Shown: positions 10,531-21,976 of the stretch, piece after piece
Layout of the letters: each line of letters opens with the position of its first letter
Numbering within the stretch: position 1 is the first letter of the stretch
From: Bromus sterilis
Taxonomy: Eukaryota; Streptophyta; Magnoliopsida; Poales; Poaceae
Reading direction: 5' to 3'
DNA length: 64,000 nt
NCBI GenBank assembly: GCA_950022295.1
Contig: OX465600.1
Span: 198,243,782-198,307,781 of the forward strand
Position numbers and translations under genes: made by a program
Notes under the pieces: generated by a model
Told to the model about the DNA's origin: nothing
Database searches by the model: none
What the model saw: the letters and a program-made list of their open reading frames with translations, nothing else

Positions 10531-11984
10531 TATCCGAATGGTATTGCATACGATGTTTCTTGATATGATCCTTGTGCGATGAATATAATGATATATTTTT
10601 CTTCATCGGTTGTCTGTGCTAGCACGGGATCTCCCACCTAACCCTAGCTTTCTCTGGTGGATGATGACTGCATGTTAACCTACTGCTATGCGCCATGGGA
10701 GCTTAACTTTCTGAGGTCAAATATCGATCCAAGTAAGAGTGGAGGAGAAAGGGCTTCGAAGACCGGTCGCTACACATGTAAGTGTTCCAAGGTCAAATCG
10801 AAGTACATGAGTGGAGGAGAAAGGGGCATCGTCGACCGACCCCTAAAAATCTAAGTGGTGATCCATGATTTCAGTGAGGGGATTAGGTGAACTAGTCTTC
10901 AGGGATTTGGTTGCTTGCGTTGATGAGGCTAGTGTATGCATGTAAAATGAATATCGAGATATATCACATATCCTTTGATGTATTTTTTGTAAAGCATCAG
11001 TTGATAGTTGACAATTATGTTGGTTTGAAACCATGGAATGACATGTTTTTCCATTGGTATCTGTTTTTTGCATATATGAGCCACCAATTTAAACATCATC
11101 TATCTTTATTTGGACCATTTATTCTATACAAAAATCCTACTTATGTTCTTAAATTCCTTATATTGTTTTCTAAAAATATGAAACTCATGCTTATTACAAT
11201 TTAGGAAGAATAATAGTCGTCCTTGCATGGGTTAGCATATATATGTGTGTGTGTGAGTGGAACATACAACAGGCGATCGTTGGATCGTTGTAGCAGACGT
11301 CGAGCCGCTGTGAAGAAACCGCCATCATATGGATGAGCACTATATCGGTCTAGAACTACATCCTTTTTCCACTTCATGTTAGCCTCCGAAGCGAGCCTGG
11401 AAAGCACGGAAAGGAGCACCAAGCACCTAAAAAATAGGAAACAGTCCAGATTATTGAAGGATATCCTACAACGCACTCATATTAGATGAGAATCAATCGG
11501 TATCACGTACTCCCGATAGCGAACTATGTGAGCAGCAAATCCGTCTGCTCAGACTGTGAGACCATACAAGGCTCCATGTTCCACACATGATAATAAAGTC
11601 TATCAAGGCGCCATGTGCCACATGACGAGCATCCAATCTAGGGCTATATATATGTAACACTATGTGTGTTGAGAAGCTTCCCGTTCACTACTGGTCGGCG
11701 ATTCTATCTTGCATAAGGCGGGTCGGCTGGTCGGGGACAATGACCTTTTCTCTTGCCTCAACGGGGGTCTCCTAAAGATAATTATTTATAAGTGCAAAAA
11801 ATTTCCAAACATATTTCTCTTTCTAAACATCACATTTGTATTGTTTTGGACTAATTTTCTTAACACTATAGTTACGAAAAATAATAATTAATGAACTTAA
11901 AATTGTTGGTTGGGACCTAATTGTTGGAAAAAATTACTTGTAAGGGGATTATCTAGAATGTAACCTCGATTGTACCACATGTTT
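10531..11984. other. CACTA interior, no recognised gene
   Basis: Mostly AT-rich sequence. A minus-strand 91-codon ORF at 11201-11476 has a gene-like middle (SEANMKWKKDVVLDRY) preceded by a possible AG acceptor, so it may be another captured exon. I recognise no family. An AGTGGAGGAGAAAGGG sequence occurs twice, near 10739 and 10809. Confidence 0.5.
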
Positions 11985-12410
11985 ATTGACGATTGTTCAT
12001 CGGAACAAATCACCGAGGGCGAAAATCAACCGTCGGTTATTCCTATCTCCCATCGGGAACATTAATCTAATAACCAAGAGTGATATGTACCGTCAACCAT
12101 TTCCCCTCATAGCCGAGAGTTTTGTTTTAACCTTCGGCTATAAAATTTCACCGTCGGGTATTACATGTAATCCCCATGGGCACAACCAAAACGGTCGAAT
12201 ATTATAATGCACGTCGGTCATTACATTGGATACCCGAGAGGTGGGTTTTCCCCGTCGGAAAACTTAGTTCACCGTCGGATATTCATGGTTATGTGTGTGA
12301 GTTTAAAAAAAGTGTCGTTCATTATCACCACCATCTGTTATTACTGTAATGGCCGACGGCCCGTCGGTCATTAGTTTGCACCGTCAGAAATATTTGGATT
12401 TCTAGTAGTG
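11985..12410. repeat. CACTA right subterminal repeats and terminus
   Basis: Multiple copies of ACCGTCGG/CCGTCGGTTATT-like motifs in both orientations (for example near 12040, 12150, 12260, 12350 and 12360) lead to the terminal GGATTTCTAGTAGTG, the exact complement of the left end. Confidence 0.8.
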
Positions 12411-13442
12411 CATGCGATGATTTTCTTACAGCTGTGGGAATTAAGGAGGAATTATATGGCCTTTGTGCCAATGAAGGTTTGACACGGCTAGCATTATGTC
12501 GTGTGGTACAATACAAAAACCTTACCTCCCGCTTTGTTAGCAGTTTTCGTTATAACCATGATGTTGGAACCGTTGAGTTCAAAATGAATAATGATCTCAT
12601 AGCTATGTCTTTGGCACATTTGTGTGATATAATAGGTGTGCCGAACGTTGGTCAGACGGCGAAGATGATTTCTCAGCCTTCCGAGTTGAGGACCCTCTTC
12701 AACTCTCTTTGTTACCAGGAGGAGACCGACATTCAGTGCACGAAGATTTCCTGCATTTTTTCCCCACCTCGGATATTTTTCGTATTATATTGCTAGAGGG
12801 GTGTTGGCTCGTGACAACACGAGCAGTGGTTCTGCACCAGATTTCGCTATTTATGCGAACGCCCTCTCTGGTAAGAATGAGTATAATTTGGGTGCCTTAA
12901 TTGCTCGGCGCCTTGTTACGAACAGTAACAAGGGAGACTTATATGGTGGCGTTTACGCCACACTCATCCTTGAGTCTCTTGAGCGCACCCCACATCCTGA
13001 TGATGTTCCCTTTTCATACGCAAGTCTCTATCTTGCTGCTATGAAGATGCATAAGTTTGTTACCATGACTTCCCAGTTTGGTAACTTTGATTATATTTTG
13101 AGGTTTGAAAAGACCATTACTCGTGAGATCCGTCTACCTGCACCACTTTTGTTTTATAACACTCGCAGGAACGGATGGTCCTTCAACTATATCCAGTTCG
13201 ATGAGTTCATGGCTCATTACCAGCCGCATAACCCCGTGGAGGGGGTTATGCCCGACGAGGAGGAGCATGGTGAGTTCCCACCTTTCCAGGGAGAGACCTT
13301 CACCGATCATGGCGAGGGGTCTGCTTCCGCTTGGAGCGCAGGACCTTCCTCATGGGCTCATACCACTCCTGGACTCGCCACTACCCTGGAGCAGGAGGCT
13401 CCTGGGGGCAGTATCTGCTACCAACTTAGGCCAAAAGCCTAA
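12411..13442 (+). pseudogene. Athila-like retrotransposon ORF, downstream part, frameshifted
   Basis: Continuing the frame from 5844, this stretch encodes an Athila ORF1-type protein of plant LTR retrotransposons. Recognisable pieces in order: GIKEELYGLCANEGLTRLA; FRYNHDVGTVEF with MSLAHLCDIIGVPNVG; QPSELRTLFNSLCY; GVLARDNTS; LGALIARRLV; and RREIRLPAP-like TREIRLPAPLLFYN near the C-terminus, which ends in a proline/serine/glutamate-rich tail at 13440. A frameshift between about 12740 and 12795 separates the two halves. No protease, reverse transcriptase or integrase follows, so this was a non-autonomous element. The exact molecular role of this protein class is not established. Confidence 0.7.
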
Positions 13443-15242
13443 GCTTGGGGGAGTACGTGCCCTTCTCACCTTTCCATTGCATTATCCGTTTTATTTTTGT
13501 TTGCTTAGATCATTTTCGAAGTTTTTGCCCGTTCTTATTTGTTCTTTTATTTTGCAAAAACAACAAAAAGATTTCTCTTTTTTTGTAAAACCTTTAAAAA
13601 CCCCAAAAATGTTTCCTTTCTCTCTTTAGTTTGCTTTGTTTTCAGAGTTCAACTTGAGTCTGTGATGGCATTTGATTATATATTTCCCACGTTCAATCGT
13701 GCAAGTGACAAGGCAGTAATGACGGAGATCGACGGTAGGGAAGCAACAAGGAAAACCGGTATGAACTCTTCTTGTTTCTACTTTTGTACATATGCATGTA
13801 CTTATGATCTAGAGACCATCTTGTAGCAACATAGTGCTATGTTTACAATGCCTTCCCAGTGTTCATGCTTTATTTGTGGCTGATCTCAAAAGGCTATGGT
13901 GCATAATATGTTTTTGAAATTATTTGCATGCATTGCATTGTTCATGGTTTGGCATATTGAAGTGGTATTTCCCTTCGGAGAATTCTTGGATTGACTTGGC
14001 ACATGTTCACACATGTTTATTACTATGATGTCTATCATGCCTTGGTGACCTTTTTATTTCAGAATAGTCATATCACTTTCATGCCCGATTCAATGTTATT
14101 TTGTCCCTGTGCATGATTATGACAATTATTGCTCTCTAGCTGGTCGTTTCCAGTCTTTTGCTAGCCTTCACTCGCACCAAGCGGAATTCTCCTTGTGCAT
14201 CCAAACTCCCTTTCAAACTAGTTATTCCACTTGAGTCCACCATACCTACATATATGTGGTATTTACCAGCCACTCCTAACTTAGAGTTTCTTGTGCCATC
14301 TCAAAATTTCTTCAAAAGCTTCCCTTTTGCAACCGTACAAGCTCATGCTGCGGTGAGGGAAAATCGGTATCAACCATGCCAAAAATATTTTGACGGAAGT
14401 TTTAACTAGTCAATAAAAAAATGAGAGTTACACCTCCCCCATACTTGATGATGGGATGAAATGGACCAAATGCTGCAAATGATAGGTGGAACGATACCCT
14501 CCTTCCATCCTTCAGGCAAAATAAAAGGTTTCGTAGACCATCAAAGGATTTATGGATATAAGGGAACATGTGTAAGCAAAAGGAATTAATATGGTTGGCA
14601 TGGGAGATATTTAGAGACCTTTACCGTTCACCATTGACTGGAAAGTTGCACATCTCAAAAGAACTTTGTCTCTGTTTTCAAAACCAAGAGCTCTGGCACA
14701 TGTTTAGTCTTTGCTTCCTTTCACGGGATTTCAATCTTGCCATCAAAAAGCCACTGTTCGAGAGTCTCACCTTCTTTCTTCAAAGCACCAACTATTGAGA
14801 GCATAATTGTCATTCTTAGTGTAACATGCATTGTCCCAAAGTATTACATTGTCTTCTGCATGCTTGTGATATTGCTAGTCTGAAATTCTTAGTTCTAGTC
14901 TCCTTTAAAACTCCGGAGGAGTTTCTGCCTTTATGTTTTGCTTCACTCATGGAGGCTAGCGAGATACCACTCTGATATGTTCAGGCTATGTGCATTGTGA
15001 TCTTGTCTTGATTTTCAGCTGCATACTATTCACTTTAGACTATTTGTGATTGATCACTTGAAAGAAGGATTGCTTCGTGCATTTTCCTCGTAGCATTGTT
15101 TTGATACTTGCTAAACTCTTTTCGTAGTACCGGCTTATATACATCTTATGAAGCAAAAGAGTTTTTCAAAGTTTTCTTTGTCGCGTCGAGTTCGTTGAAC
15201 TGAATTGCTTGAGGACAAGCAATAGGCTAAGCTTGGGGGAGT
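13443..15242 (+). other. Athila-like element 3' untranslated region and polypurine tract
   Basis: About 1.8 kb without believable coding sequence separates the ORF stop from the 3' LTR. It opens with TAAGCTTGGGGGAGTACG and closes with TAAGCTTGGGGGAGTTAA next to the LTR, so a second polypurine-tract-like sequence lies immediately after the ORF as well as at the LTR edge. Confidence 0.75.
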
Positions 15243-16610
15243 TAATACGTCTAAAACATATCTAATTTTCCGAACACTTTTGCTATTGTTTTGCCCTCAT
15301 TCTTGCATGATTTGAACTAAACTAACCCGGACTGACGTTGTTTTCAGCAGAGCTGCCTGTATGGTTTTATTGTGCGAAGGAAAATGGATTTTTGGACATC
15401 TCAGAAAATTCCCAGAAAAATACAAGAAAATCCACGAAACCCGAAGGAGCCCGGAGCCAGAAGATGGGCCAGAGGGTAGCAAAGGGGGCCCCAGGTGCCC
15501 CCTGGCGCGGCCAGGGGTGGGGCCGCGCCGGGAGGCCTCCTGGGCGACTCCCCCCTCCCCTGGTGCCCTACTTTGGCTCCTATTTATTCCCGTGGCGACT
15601 CCGAAACAGAATCCACTTTTCCAGAACCCGTCGTGGAGCCACCGCCAACCTCTGTTCTTCCTCGGGAGGGCTAATCCGGAGGCTGATTTGGCCTCCGGAG
15701 AGGGGAGATCGTCGCCATCGCCATCGCCATCACCACTCCATCCTTCCTCCATGACTTCTCTTCACATGTGTGAGTAATTCCCTGCTGTAGGCAAAGGGGA
15801 TGGTTGGGATCGGATTAGATTGATCATGTAATAGTTCGTCAGATTGTTGGGGGCATGTTGCCTATAATCTACTTTGGTGTTTATCATCTTTGCTACAACT
15901 CGTTGTTCTTAATGCTTGTCACTTTGGGCCCGAGTGTCATGTTTTCATATTTGAACCACTTATGTTTTCATGAGTTTATCTATGTTCAAGATCCTATCTA
16001 TGAGTTTTATGCTCCTATTATGGTCCGGAACCGGCGATCCCAAAGGTGACAACCTAGGACACCAAAGGGGATGGTCCATAATTTGAGGATTCCATGTATC
16101 CATTGAGTTTATTGCTTCGTTCCGGTGCTCTTTGACAAGAGCACCTTAATCTCCATAAGTTCCTTTTGGACCCGTTCATAGCGGGATGGTAGGACAAAAG
16201 ATGATGTGCAAGTTCTTATTGCAAGCACACACAACTACCTACGAGATACATGCCTAATGTTTGATATTTGCCTAGATGATCATTACTTTTCTGTGTGCCT
16301 TGCCCTGTGTTAGAATCTATTACATGTTCATTCTTATTCATGCAGCGCCCAACCATCCATCTCCCTAGCCTACAGTATTTTAATCTTGCTGGTCACTAGT
16401 TGCTACTTTTCGTTGTTTCACTACTGCTATCATATCACAGTTGTTATTAATACTTTGTTGCAAGCAAGCATATTTCAGGTGCGGTTCAATTGACAACTCA
16501 ATTGTCAAAGCTTATAAATACTCTTTGTGTCCCCTTGTGTCGAATCAATAAATTGGGTTAACTTACCCGCAAGAATACTACAATCGATCCCCTACAGTTG
16601 AGGGTCATCA
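15243..16610 (+). mobile_element. Athila-like 3' LTR (1.37 kb)
   Basis: The LTR starts TAATACGTCTAAAAC, a decayed form of the TGATACGTC start seen at 18582 and elsewhere, directly after a polypurine tract. It ends GGGTCATCA, after which the sequence becomes LARD-A LTR (compare 16615 onward with 46564 onward). A TATTTATT promoter-like box sits at 15581-15588 below a GC-rich inverted-repeat tract. Opposed ORFs at 15297-15777 are this GC-rich tract read in several frames and are not genes. Confidence 0.8.
15581..15588 (+). promoter_or_regulatory. TATA-like box of Athila-like LTR
   Basis: TATTTATT lies just downstream of a GC-rich tract with GGCGCGGCCAGGGG-type inverted repeats. The arrangement is the same as in the A and B LTRs, where it marks the likely transcription start region. 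Confidence 0.5.
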
Positions 16611-18581
16611 CCGGCCGGTCTAAAGTCCTAAGCGCTCGGGGGTCTTGGGCCGTCGCCCCTCGCACTCCGGGTCGTTGCGCGCAGTGCGGATACCAGCACA
16701 ACCCCCAACTGGGTGGCACAATCCGCCGCGGCCGCAATGGTGAACTAGACGTCTTTCAGAACTTTCGAACGAGACTACAACGCGGAGGGCCCACACCGTA
16801 ATCCCACGTGGAGGTAGTGCGTGTAGGGCACGTCGACCCACTCAAGTCATCCACTTGACCCAGTTAAATTTTATTATTATCTCGCAGACAACCGTTATCG
16901 TTGCCTTCCCTGTCGTCCCGTCAAACCACACAGTTACCAACAAGGTGAACCGTCTCCTTACCTTATCTCGTATGTGCTCCCGAAGGAGCTCGACTTTCGT
17001 GGTTTGGTATCTCACGGCCAACGAGCAAGGACCAGGCCCACGATGGTATCTGCATGTCCTATCGTCCCGATACAATACCTCTCGCGGGGACCGTTGGGTC
17101 ACCCGACTACTTACCTTTAAGGACACCAGTTGATTTAGGTGCCTACCATCAAGTGAAACCAGGAGAAATCACCCTCGATGGTACACTTGAAGAGGTTCGA
17201 CCGAGACATCAGCGGAATGAACTAAAGAGGAATATCCTCGTATCATCCCGGTGGTGCTACGCTACCTAGCCGGTGACGAGAGTAAAATACGAGTCCATCC
17301 ACTTGTAAGTTAAACTTGAAGCGACTCGGCAGAGTCTCGCCGTTGTTGGTTCCCTTGGGCGTCTGCTCCCTACCGTACCTATTGCAGTTATAATAATTTA
17401 TACCCGCGCTCACTCCCCAGAGCGATCACGGCCCGCTATCTAACCCTAGTAGACTAACAATGCGCAGGGCCAACTCCTGAATATAATATATATATTTATA
17501 GGAAGCATAGGATAAAGGAAGGTACCTCAAGGGGCGACAATGACAGGCTATGCAATTCAATAGGTAAGCAACATAGCAGCAGCATTGCCTAGTGCAAGAA
17601 ATGTACGAAAAAGATAGGCGATATCTGGGGAAGGAAAATGGCTCTGCTTGCCTAGAAGCTCGGTAGTAGGGTACGGTGTTTGACGACGTAGTTGTACTCA
17701 GCAACGGGGTCTACCGGAGAATAAAGGGGGGAGAAACAGTAAATACAATGCACACAATGTAAACACAGAAAAGGACATGGCAATTGAATTGTACCTCATG
17801 TTCTACGCAGTGCTAAGTATTTTAGTCGGAGCGTGAATTTATCCGGGGATGAGTCATTAGTACCGGTTGAGTACCGGATAGATGATCCGGAGGGGAAGGT
17901 TCCATGTTTGCAGTGTTAGATACATCTGACAGACAAGTGGATAGTGTATCCGTGCTTGTAGATCCATTCTGAACAACTTTCATATTCAGAACATTTTCAT
18001 TCGAAAAGTTTTACCGACTCTGGTCATCTGACAGACAGATGAACCGAAGGAGAAATGTTCCACGTTCAGTATGTTAGAGGGGTGCAGTGGGTATACGGGT
18101 AGATATTCGCATGCGTGACATTTTTTTGATCAACTTTCATGTATAAAGTATTTTCATCTGACTTACGGTTTAAAAGATATTTAATTTCAAAGTTTTAATC
18201 AATTTAAAAGGATATCTGGATTTCTTTTAACATTTAAATCAATATAATCCACAACACTGGTTGTTGACCAGTCAACTGACAGGTGGGGCCCCTCTTCCAT
18301 TCAAAGTGGCTAAACAATTCCTTTTATTTATTTAATAGTAAAGGGGTCCCACTTGTCATCCACTTATTGGTGTTAACTAAATCATTATATTATTTAATAA
18401 GTTGGGCCCACATGTAAGTCGCACTAGGGGGATCTCTCTGGTTATTTTAAATCTATCTATTTAGGGGGATATGAGGGCCCACATGCCATACTCTATTTAG
18501 CTATTAAATCAGAGGGGGTTAGTTAAAAAGGGGGGTTAACTTAATAGGGGGTTATGCCCTAATTAAATCCTGGTCGGCCCC
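16611..18581 (-). mobile_element. LARD-A 3' LTR, first segment
   Basis: This matches the right LTR of LARD-A (46564-46962) and, more distantly, the LARD-B LTRs (53540-55570): TCTAAAGTCCTAAGCGCTCG, then ACCAACAAGGTGAACCGTCT, and later GACCAGTCAACTGACAGGTG. It begins at the end of the Athila-like element and is cut at 18581 by element A. It continues at 42933. A deletion of about 60 bases relative to the right LTR lies near 16910. No gene is present. Confidence 0.85.
18577..18581. repeat. Element A target-site duplication GCCCC (partner 42933-42937)
   Basis: GCCCC lies directly before the TGATACGTC start and directly after the GCCATCA end at 42932. Removing the 24.35 kb between them restores a continuous LARD-A LTR. 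Confidence 0.9.
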
Positions 18582-19779
18582 TGATACGTCTCAAACGTAT
18601 CGATAATTTCTGCTCATTCCATGCATGTTTTGTGTGATATTGCTATGATCTAGATAAACTTTCATACACTTTTGATCATATTTGGAATAACCTACTAAAT
18701 AATATAATGACTTAGTGCACCCCAGTGCCAGTTCCTGTTTTCTGCTGTTTTTCTATTCCAGGTTTCCCCCATATTAAAAATGCTCCAAAAATTCGGGAAC
18801 AATCGGATAAAAATTAGCGCAACGGAGTCTTCCAGAATCACCAAAGTGGGGCCAGAGGGCCACCACCAGGTGTCCAGGCGGCCACCTGGCGCAACCAGGG
18901 GCCTGACCGCGCCAAGGGGGCGCCTGGACCCCTGGTGGCCCCCCTGGCTGTCCCCCTTTGCCTATTTATTCTCCGTCACGGGGAACCTCCAAAGACAGAA
19001 CCCTGTTGCTTTGGGTTAGGGGGAAACAAGAGAATAGGGGTGTGCTATGGCCACAAGGGGGGAAAACGGTGCTTGTAGCCGCAGTTGCAAGGATTTTTTA
19101 CTTTACGCAAAGTTCTTTTTACTGCAGTTGTCTGTTGCTTTGGGTTTACACTTTCGGTGGGGCTCGCAACTTAATACCAGCGAGATGTTCTGGATAGATA
19201 TCTCAAGGTGGATGATTAGTAGTAGATGCAGATGGATTTCGGTCTACTTATTTTGGTGTACTGCCCGTGCTTATGAGCCTCTTTCTTTTGTAGCATAGTT
19301 AGCAATGCGGTGCGTTTATAATCCTGTCAATTGGCCATCTGTAATTTTTTTACCTCACATAACAGTTTTATCGTATTTTGGGAGAGAGACATCACTAGTG
19401 AACATCACGGGACCCCGGTCCATATTCTCATCACTGTTTACAAGCTTATTTCCTTTTCAGTATTTAATTCCAGTTGCTATCATTATCATTATCTCTTGTG
19501 TTTGATCCTTTGTAAACAACAAGACCGGAGAGATTGACAACCTCTCAGAACTTCGTTGGGAGCAAAGTTAATTGTGTCGTGTGCAGGTCCAGGTCAAGGA
19601 AGCAATGTTTGTCGTAAACGGTGTCATTGTTTTCTTGCCACCTACTTATCATCGCCGGATTCCTACGAGAGACAAACCCTATCCTCTACATAGGGGAAAT
19701 TTGTTGCTATCCTACATCTCACCTTCCACTCAGGGTAACCAATGAAGGGCGAGAAGCCATTACCACTTCCACGCCATCA
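18582..19779 (+). mobile_element. Element A 5' LTR with internal deletion
   Basis: Opens TGATACGTCTCAAACG and ends CACGCCATCA. At about 1.2 kb it is shorter than the reconstructed A 3' LTR (24794-25842 plus 42310-42932, about 1.67 kb). The missing stretch lies after ACAGAACCCT near 19000; the sequence then resumes at a GGCCACAAGG block. Both promoter-side palindrome arms carry C-to-T and G-to-A type changes compared with the 3' copy. Confidence 0.88.
18963..18970 (+). promoter_or_regulatory. TATA-like box of element A LTR
   Basis: TATTTATT follows the GC-rich palindrome tract. The equivalent box is at 25162-25169 and 33938-33945 in the other A LTR copies and at 26213-26220 and 34990-34997 in B. 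It is TATGTATT at 41000-41007 in the B 3' LTR. Confidence 0.5.
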
Positions 19780-19789
19780 AGCACATTTC

Positions 19790-19801
19790 TGGCGCCGTTG
19801 C
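19790..19801 (+). other. Element A primer-binding site, tRNA-Asp type
   Basis: TGGCGCCGTTGC lies ten bases after the LTR end. It is complementary to the 3' end of plant tRNA-Asp. The same site follows the two B 5' LTRs at 27526 and 36304. Confidence 0.85.
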
Positions 19802-19941
19802 AGGGGACTCCGAGTGATAAGATAGGGGAGTTTCCCACTACCTTTTACCTTTACTTTTTTGTCTTGTTAGTTTACCTTCCTGTTTTTATCTTTGTGTCTT
19901 ATATCAAAAATTACAAAAAATCTGCCACACTTGCTGCTACT

Positions 19942-20880
19942 ATGGGTTCCTCTGAAAACACCAAGTTGTGTGACTTCACCTGTCACAAAAACAAAGACTT
20001 TATCTACACTCCTATTGCCACACCTTCCACTTCAGCTACCTCTTATGAAATTAAATCTGCTTTGCTGAACCTTGTTATGAGAGATCAATTCTCTGGTGCT
20101 GGAGATGATGCTGCTTTACACTTGAATAATTTTGTTGAATTATGTGATATGCAAAAGTATAAATAAGTAGAAGGTGGTGTTGTTAAGCTCAAGCTTTTTC
20201 CTTTCTCTTTGAGGGACGGAGCTAAAATCTGGTTTCAATCTTTGCCTAGGAATAGCATAGATTCTTGGGATAAGTGCAAAGATTCTTTTATTGGGAAGTA
20301 TTACCCACCTGCTAAAATTATCCAATTGAGGAGTAACATTATGAATTTTAGGCAATTGGATAATGAACACGTTGCCCAAGCTTGGGAACGTATGAAATAT
20401 CTTGCTAAGAAATGCCCTACACATGGTTTGACTACCTGGATGGTTATCCAGACTTTTTATGCAAGCTTGAACATTACCTCGCGAAACCTGTTAGATTCGG
20501 CCGCGGGAGGAAAATTTATGTCAACTACACTCGGTGTTGTCACAAAACTCCTCGATGAGATGATGACCAACTATTCCCAATGGCACACCGAACGTGCCCC
20601 AACAGGTAGGAAGGTAAATTCTGTCGAGGAAATTACCTCCGTAAATGATAAAGTTGATTTAATTATGTCTCAACTTACCAAGAAACCCTCTATTGATCCT
20701 CATGATGTTCTTTTAAATTCTTTGGTTTCTCAGGAACAAGTAGATGTGAACTTCATTGCTAGAAACAACTTTAATAATAATGCTTATAGGGGCAACTTTG
20801 CTAGTAATCCTAGACCGTTTCCATCCACTTATGGGAACAACAACACTACCCTAGAAACAATAACCCCACTTCTGAATTAG
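19942..20880 (+). pseudogene. Element A Gag remnant
   Basis: Starting at ATGGGTTCCTCTG, the frame encodes a Gag of the Athila/Tat-like Gypsy lineage. It is interrupted by a stop at about 20164-20166 (after CDMQKYK) and then continues in the same frame. Recognisable capsid motifs: LKLFPFSLRDGAKIWFQSLP, SWDKCKDSFIGKYYP, LRSNIMNFRQLDNEHVAQAW and ERMKYLAKKCPTHGL. The C-terminal part is asparagine-rich. The product would be a particle protein, but the early stop would prevent full-length translation. The start was chosen because it is the first ATG after the leader in the frame that carries the domain. Confidence 0.78.
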
Positions 20881-21578
20881 AAAGTATGCGTAGAGACTTT
20901 ATCACTACCCAAAAATCCTTCAACAAGAATGTGGAAGAAAATCTAGCTAAATTAGATAATATTTGTTTGAAGGTAGACAGCTTAGCCCCTGATATTGAGA
21001 CGTTAAAAATTAGAACCTCTCCCCTTGAGGAGAGCAAGGCCACTCCTATTAATGCTATCCAGTTACAAATCAATGAAAATATTAGGATGATGGCTAAACT
21101 TAAAGAAAGATGGGATAGAGAAAAAGAGTAAGAGGATAGAATTAAGAGCCTTCCTACACACCACACAGTTGCAACTATCCAAATTGTTGAGGACACCGAA
21201 ACTATTAGCACCCAATGCACTCCTGGTCCCATTGGACCTATTAATGGTGATGCTAATACCTCAACTGTAGAATAAGAAAGTCCTATGAACATAGAGGGTT
21301 TCAAACAAGTGAGCCTAGATGACACTACTACCACCTTTGATAGTAGTGATATTGATTTTGATAGTTGCACCCTCTTAGAAGTTATTAGCCTGCTACACAA
21401 AATGTCTAGATACCCCCACACTAGCACACTTAATCTTGCCTTCACGGAGCATATCACAAATGCTCTCATCAAAGCTAGGGAGGAGAAGATTATGATAGAA
21501 GCCTCCATACCTAGGAAGCTAGATGATGGTTGGGACCCTATGATAAAAATTAAATTAAATAACTTATCTTGCTATGTT
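20881..21578 (+). pseudogene. Element A Gag-Pol spacer region, decayed
   Basis: Directly after the gag stop, open stretches encode a heptad-rich helical segment (RRDFITTQKSFNKNVEENLAK) and a linker, separated by stops at about 21131 and 21274. This is the usual region between Gag and protease in these elements, now non-coding. Confidence 0.55.
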
Positions 21579-21976
21579 TTATAGGACGTTCGAGCTAGTA
21601 CCTCTGTCATGCACAAAAGAATGTATGATATGTTAGAATTGAAACCTTTTGATTCTTGTTCTTTTGGTGTTCGTCTTGTCGACTCTTCGGTAAAGAAACC
21701 TTTGGGGAAGATCGACGATGTTCTTATCATTGTCAATGACAACTATGTCCCCGTTGACTTTATTATTATGGATATAGAGTGTGAACCCTTATGTCCAATT
21801 ATTTGGGACGTGCCTTTCTCCGCACCGTTGGTGCTATCATTTACATGAAAGAGGGGAATATAAAATATCAATTCCCTCTCAAAAAGGGGATGGAAAAATT
21901 CCCTAGAAAGAAAATCAAGTTACCTTTTGAGTTCGTTACACGGGCTAGCTATTCTCTTTCTCTTGATAAAACTTGA
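21579..21976 (+). pseudogene. Element A aspartyl protease remnant
   Basis: The translation matches the retropepsin-like protease of plant Gypsy elements, which would cleave the polyprotein. Pieces: ASTSVMHKRMYDMLELKP, LVDSSVKKPLGKIDDV, VPVDFIIMDIE and the DVPFSAPLVL/GRAFLRTVGAIIYM end. The active-site motif normally D-(L/T)-GAS reads DVRAS, with arginine for the conserved glycine, and a TAG stop sits immediately before the catalytic Asp at about 21582. A frame change near 21800 joins two ORFs. No reverse transcriptase or integrase follows, so A depended on other elements. Confidence 0.75.

Larger units (their letters stand above)
6010..12410 (-). mobile_element. CACTA (En/Spm, Caspar-like) DNA transposon, 6.4 kb, non-autonomous
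   Basis: The ends are inverted repeats CACTACTAGAAATCC, perfect over 15 bases, flanked by a 3-bp target duplication CAT (6007-6009 and 12411-12413). Three-base duplications and CACTA ends define the superfamily. Both ends carry arrays of CCGTCGG-type subterminal motifs. Inside, on the minus strand, are a broken TNP2-type transposase (9447-10005), a prolyl-tRNA synthetase fragment (7866-8098), a possible captured first exon (8388-8426), a 68-bp tandem duplication and a probable mini-Helitron. With no intact transposase it could move only if helped in trans. Strand is given by the transposase remnant. Confidence 0.92.

Noticed and set aside
11201..11476. Possible second captured exon in the CACTA (MKWKKDVVLDRY segment)
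   Set aside because: Looks gene-like and has a potential acceptor, but I cannot tie it to any family, so it is noted only as unassigned CACTA interior.
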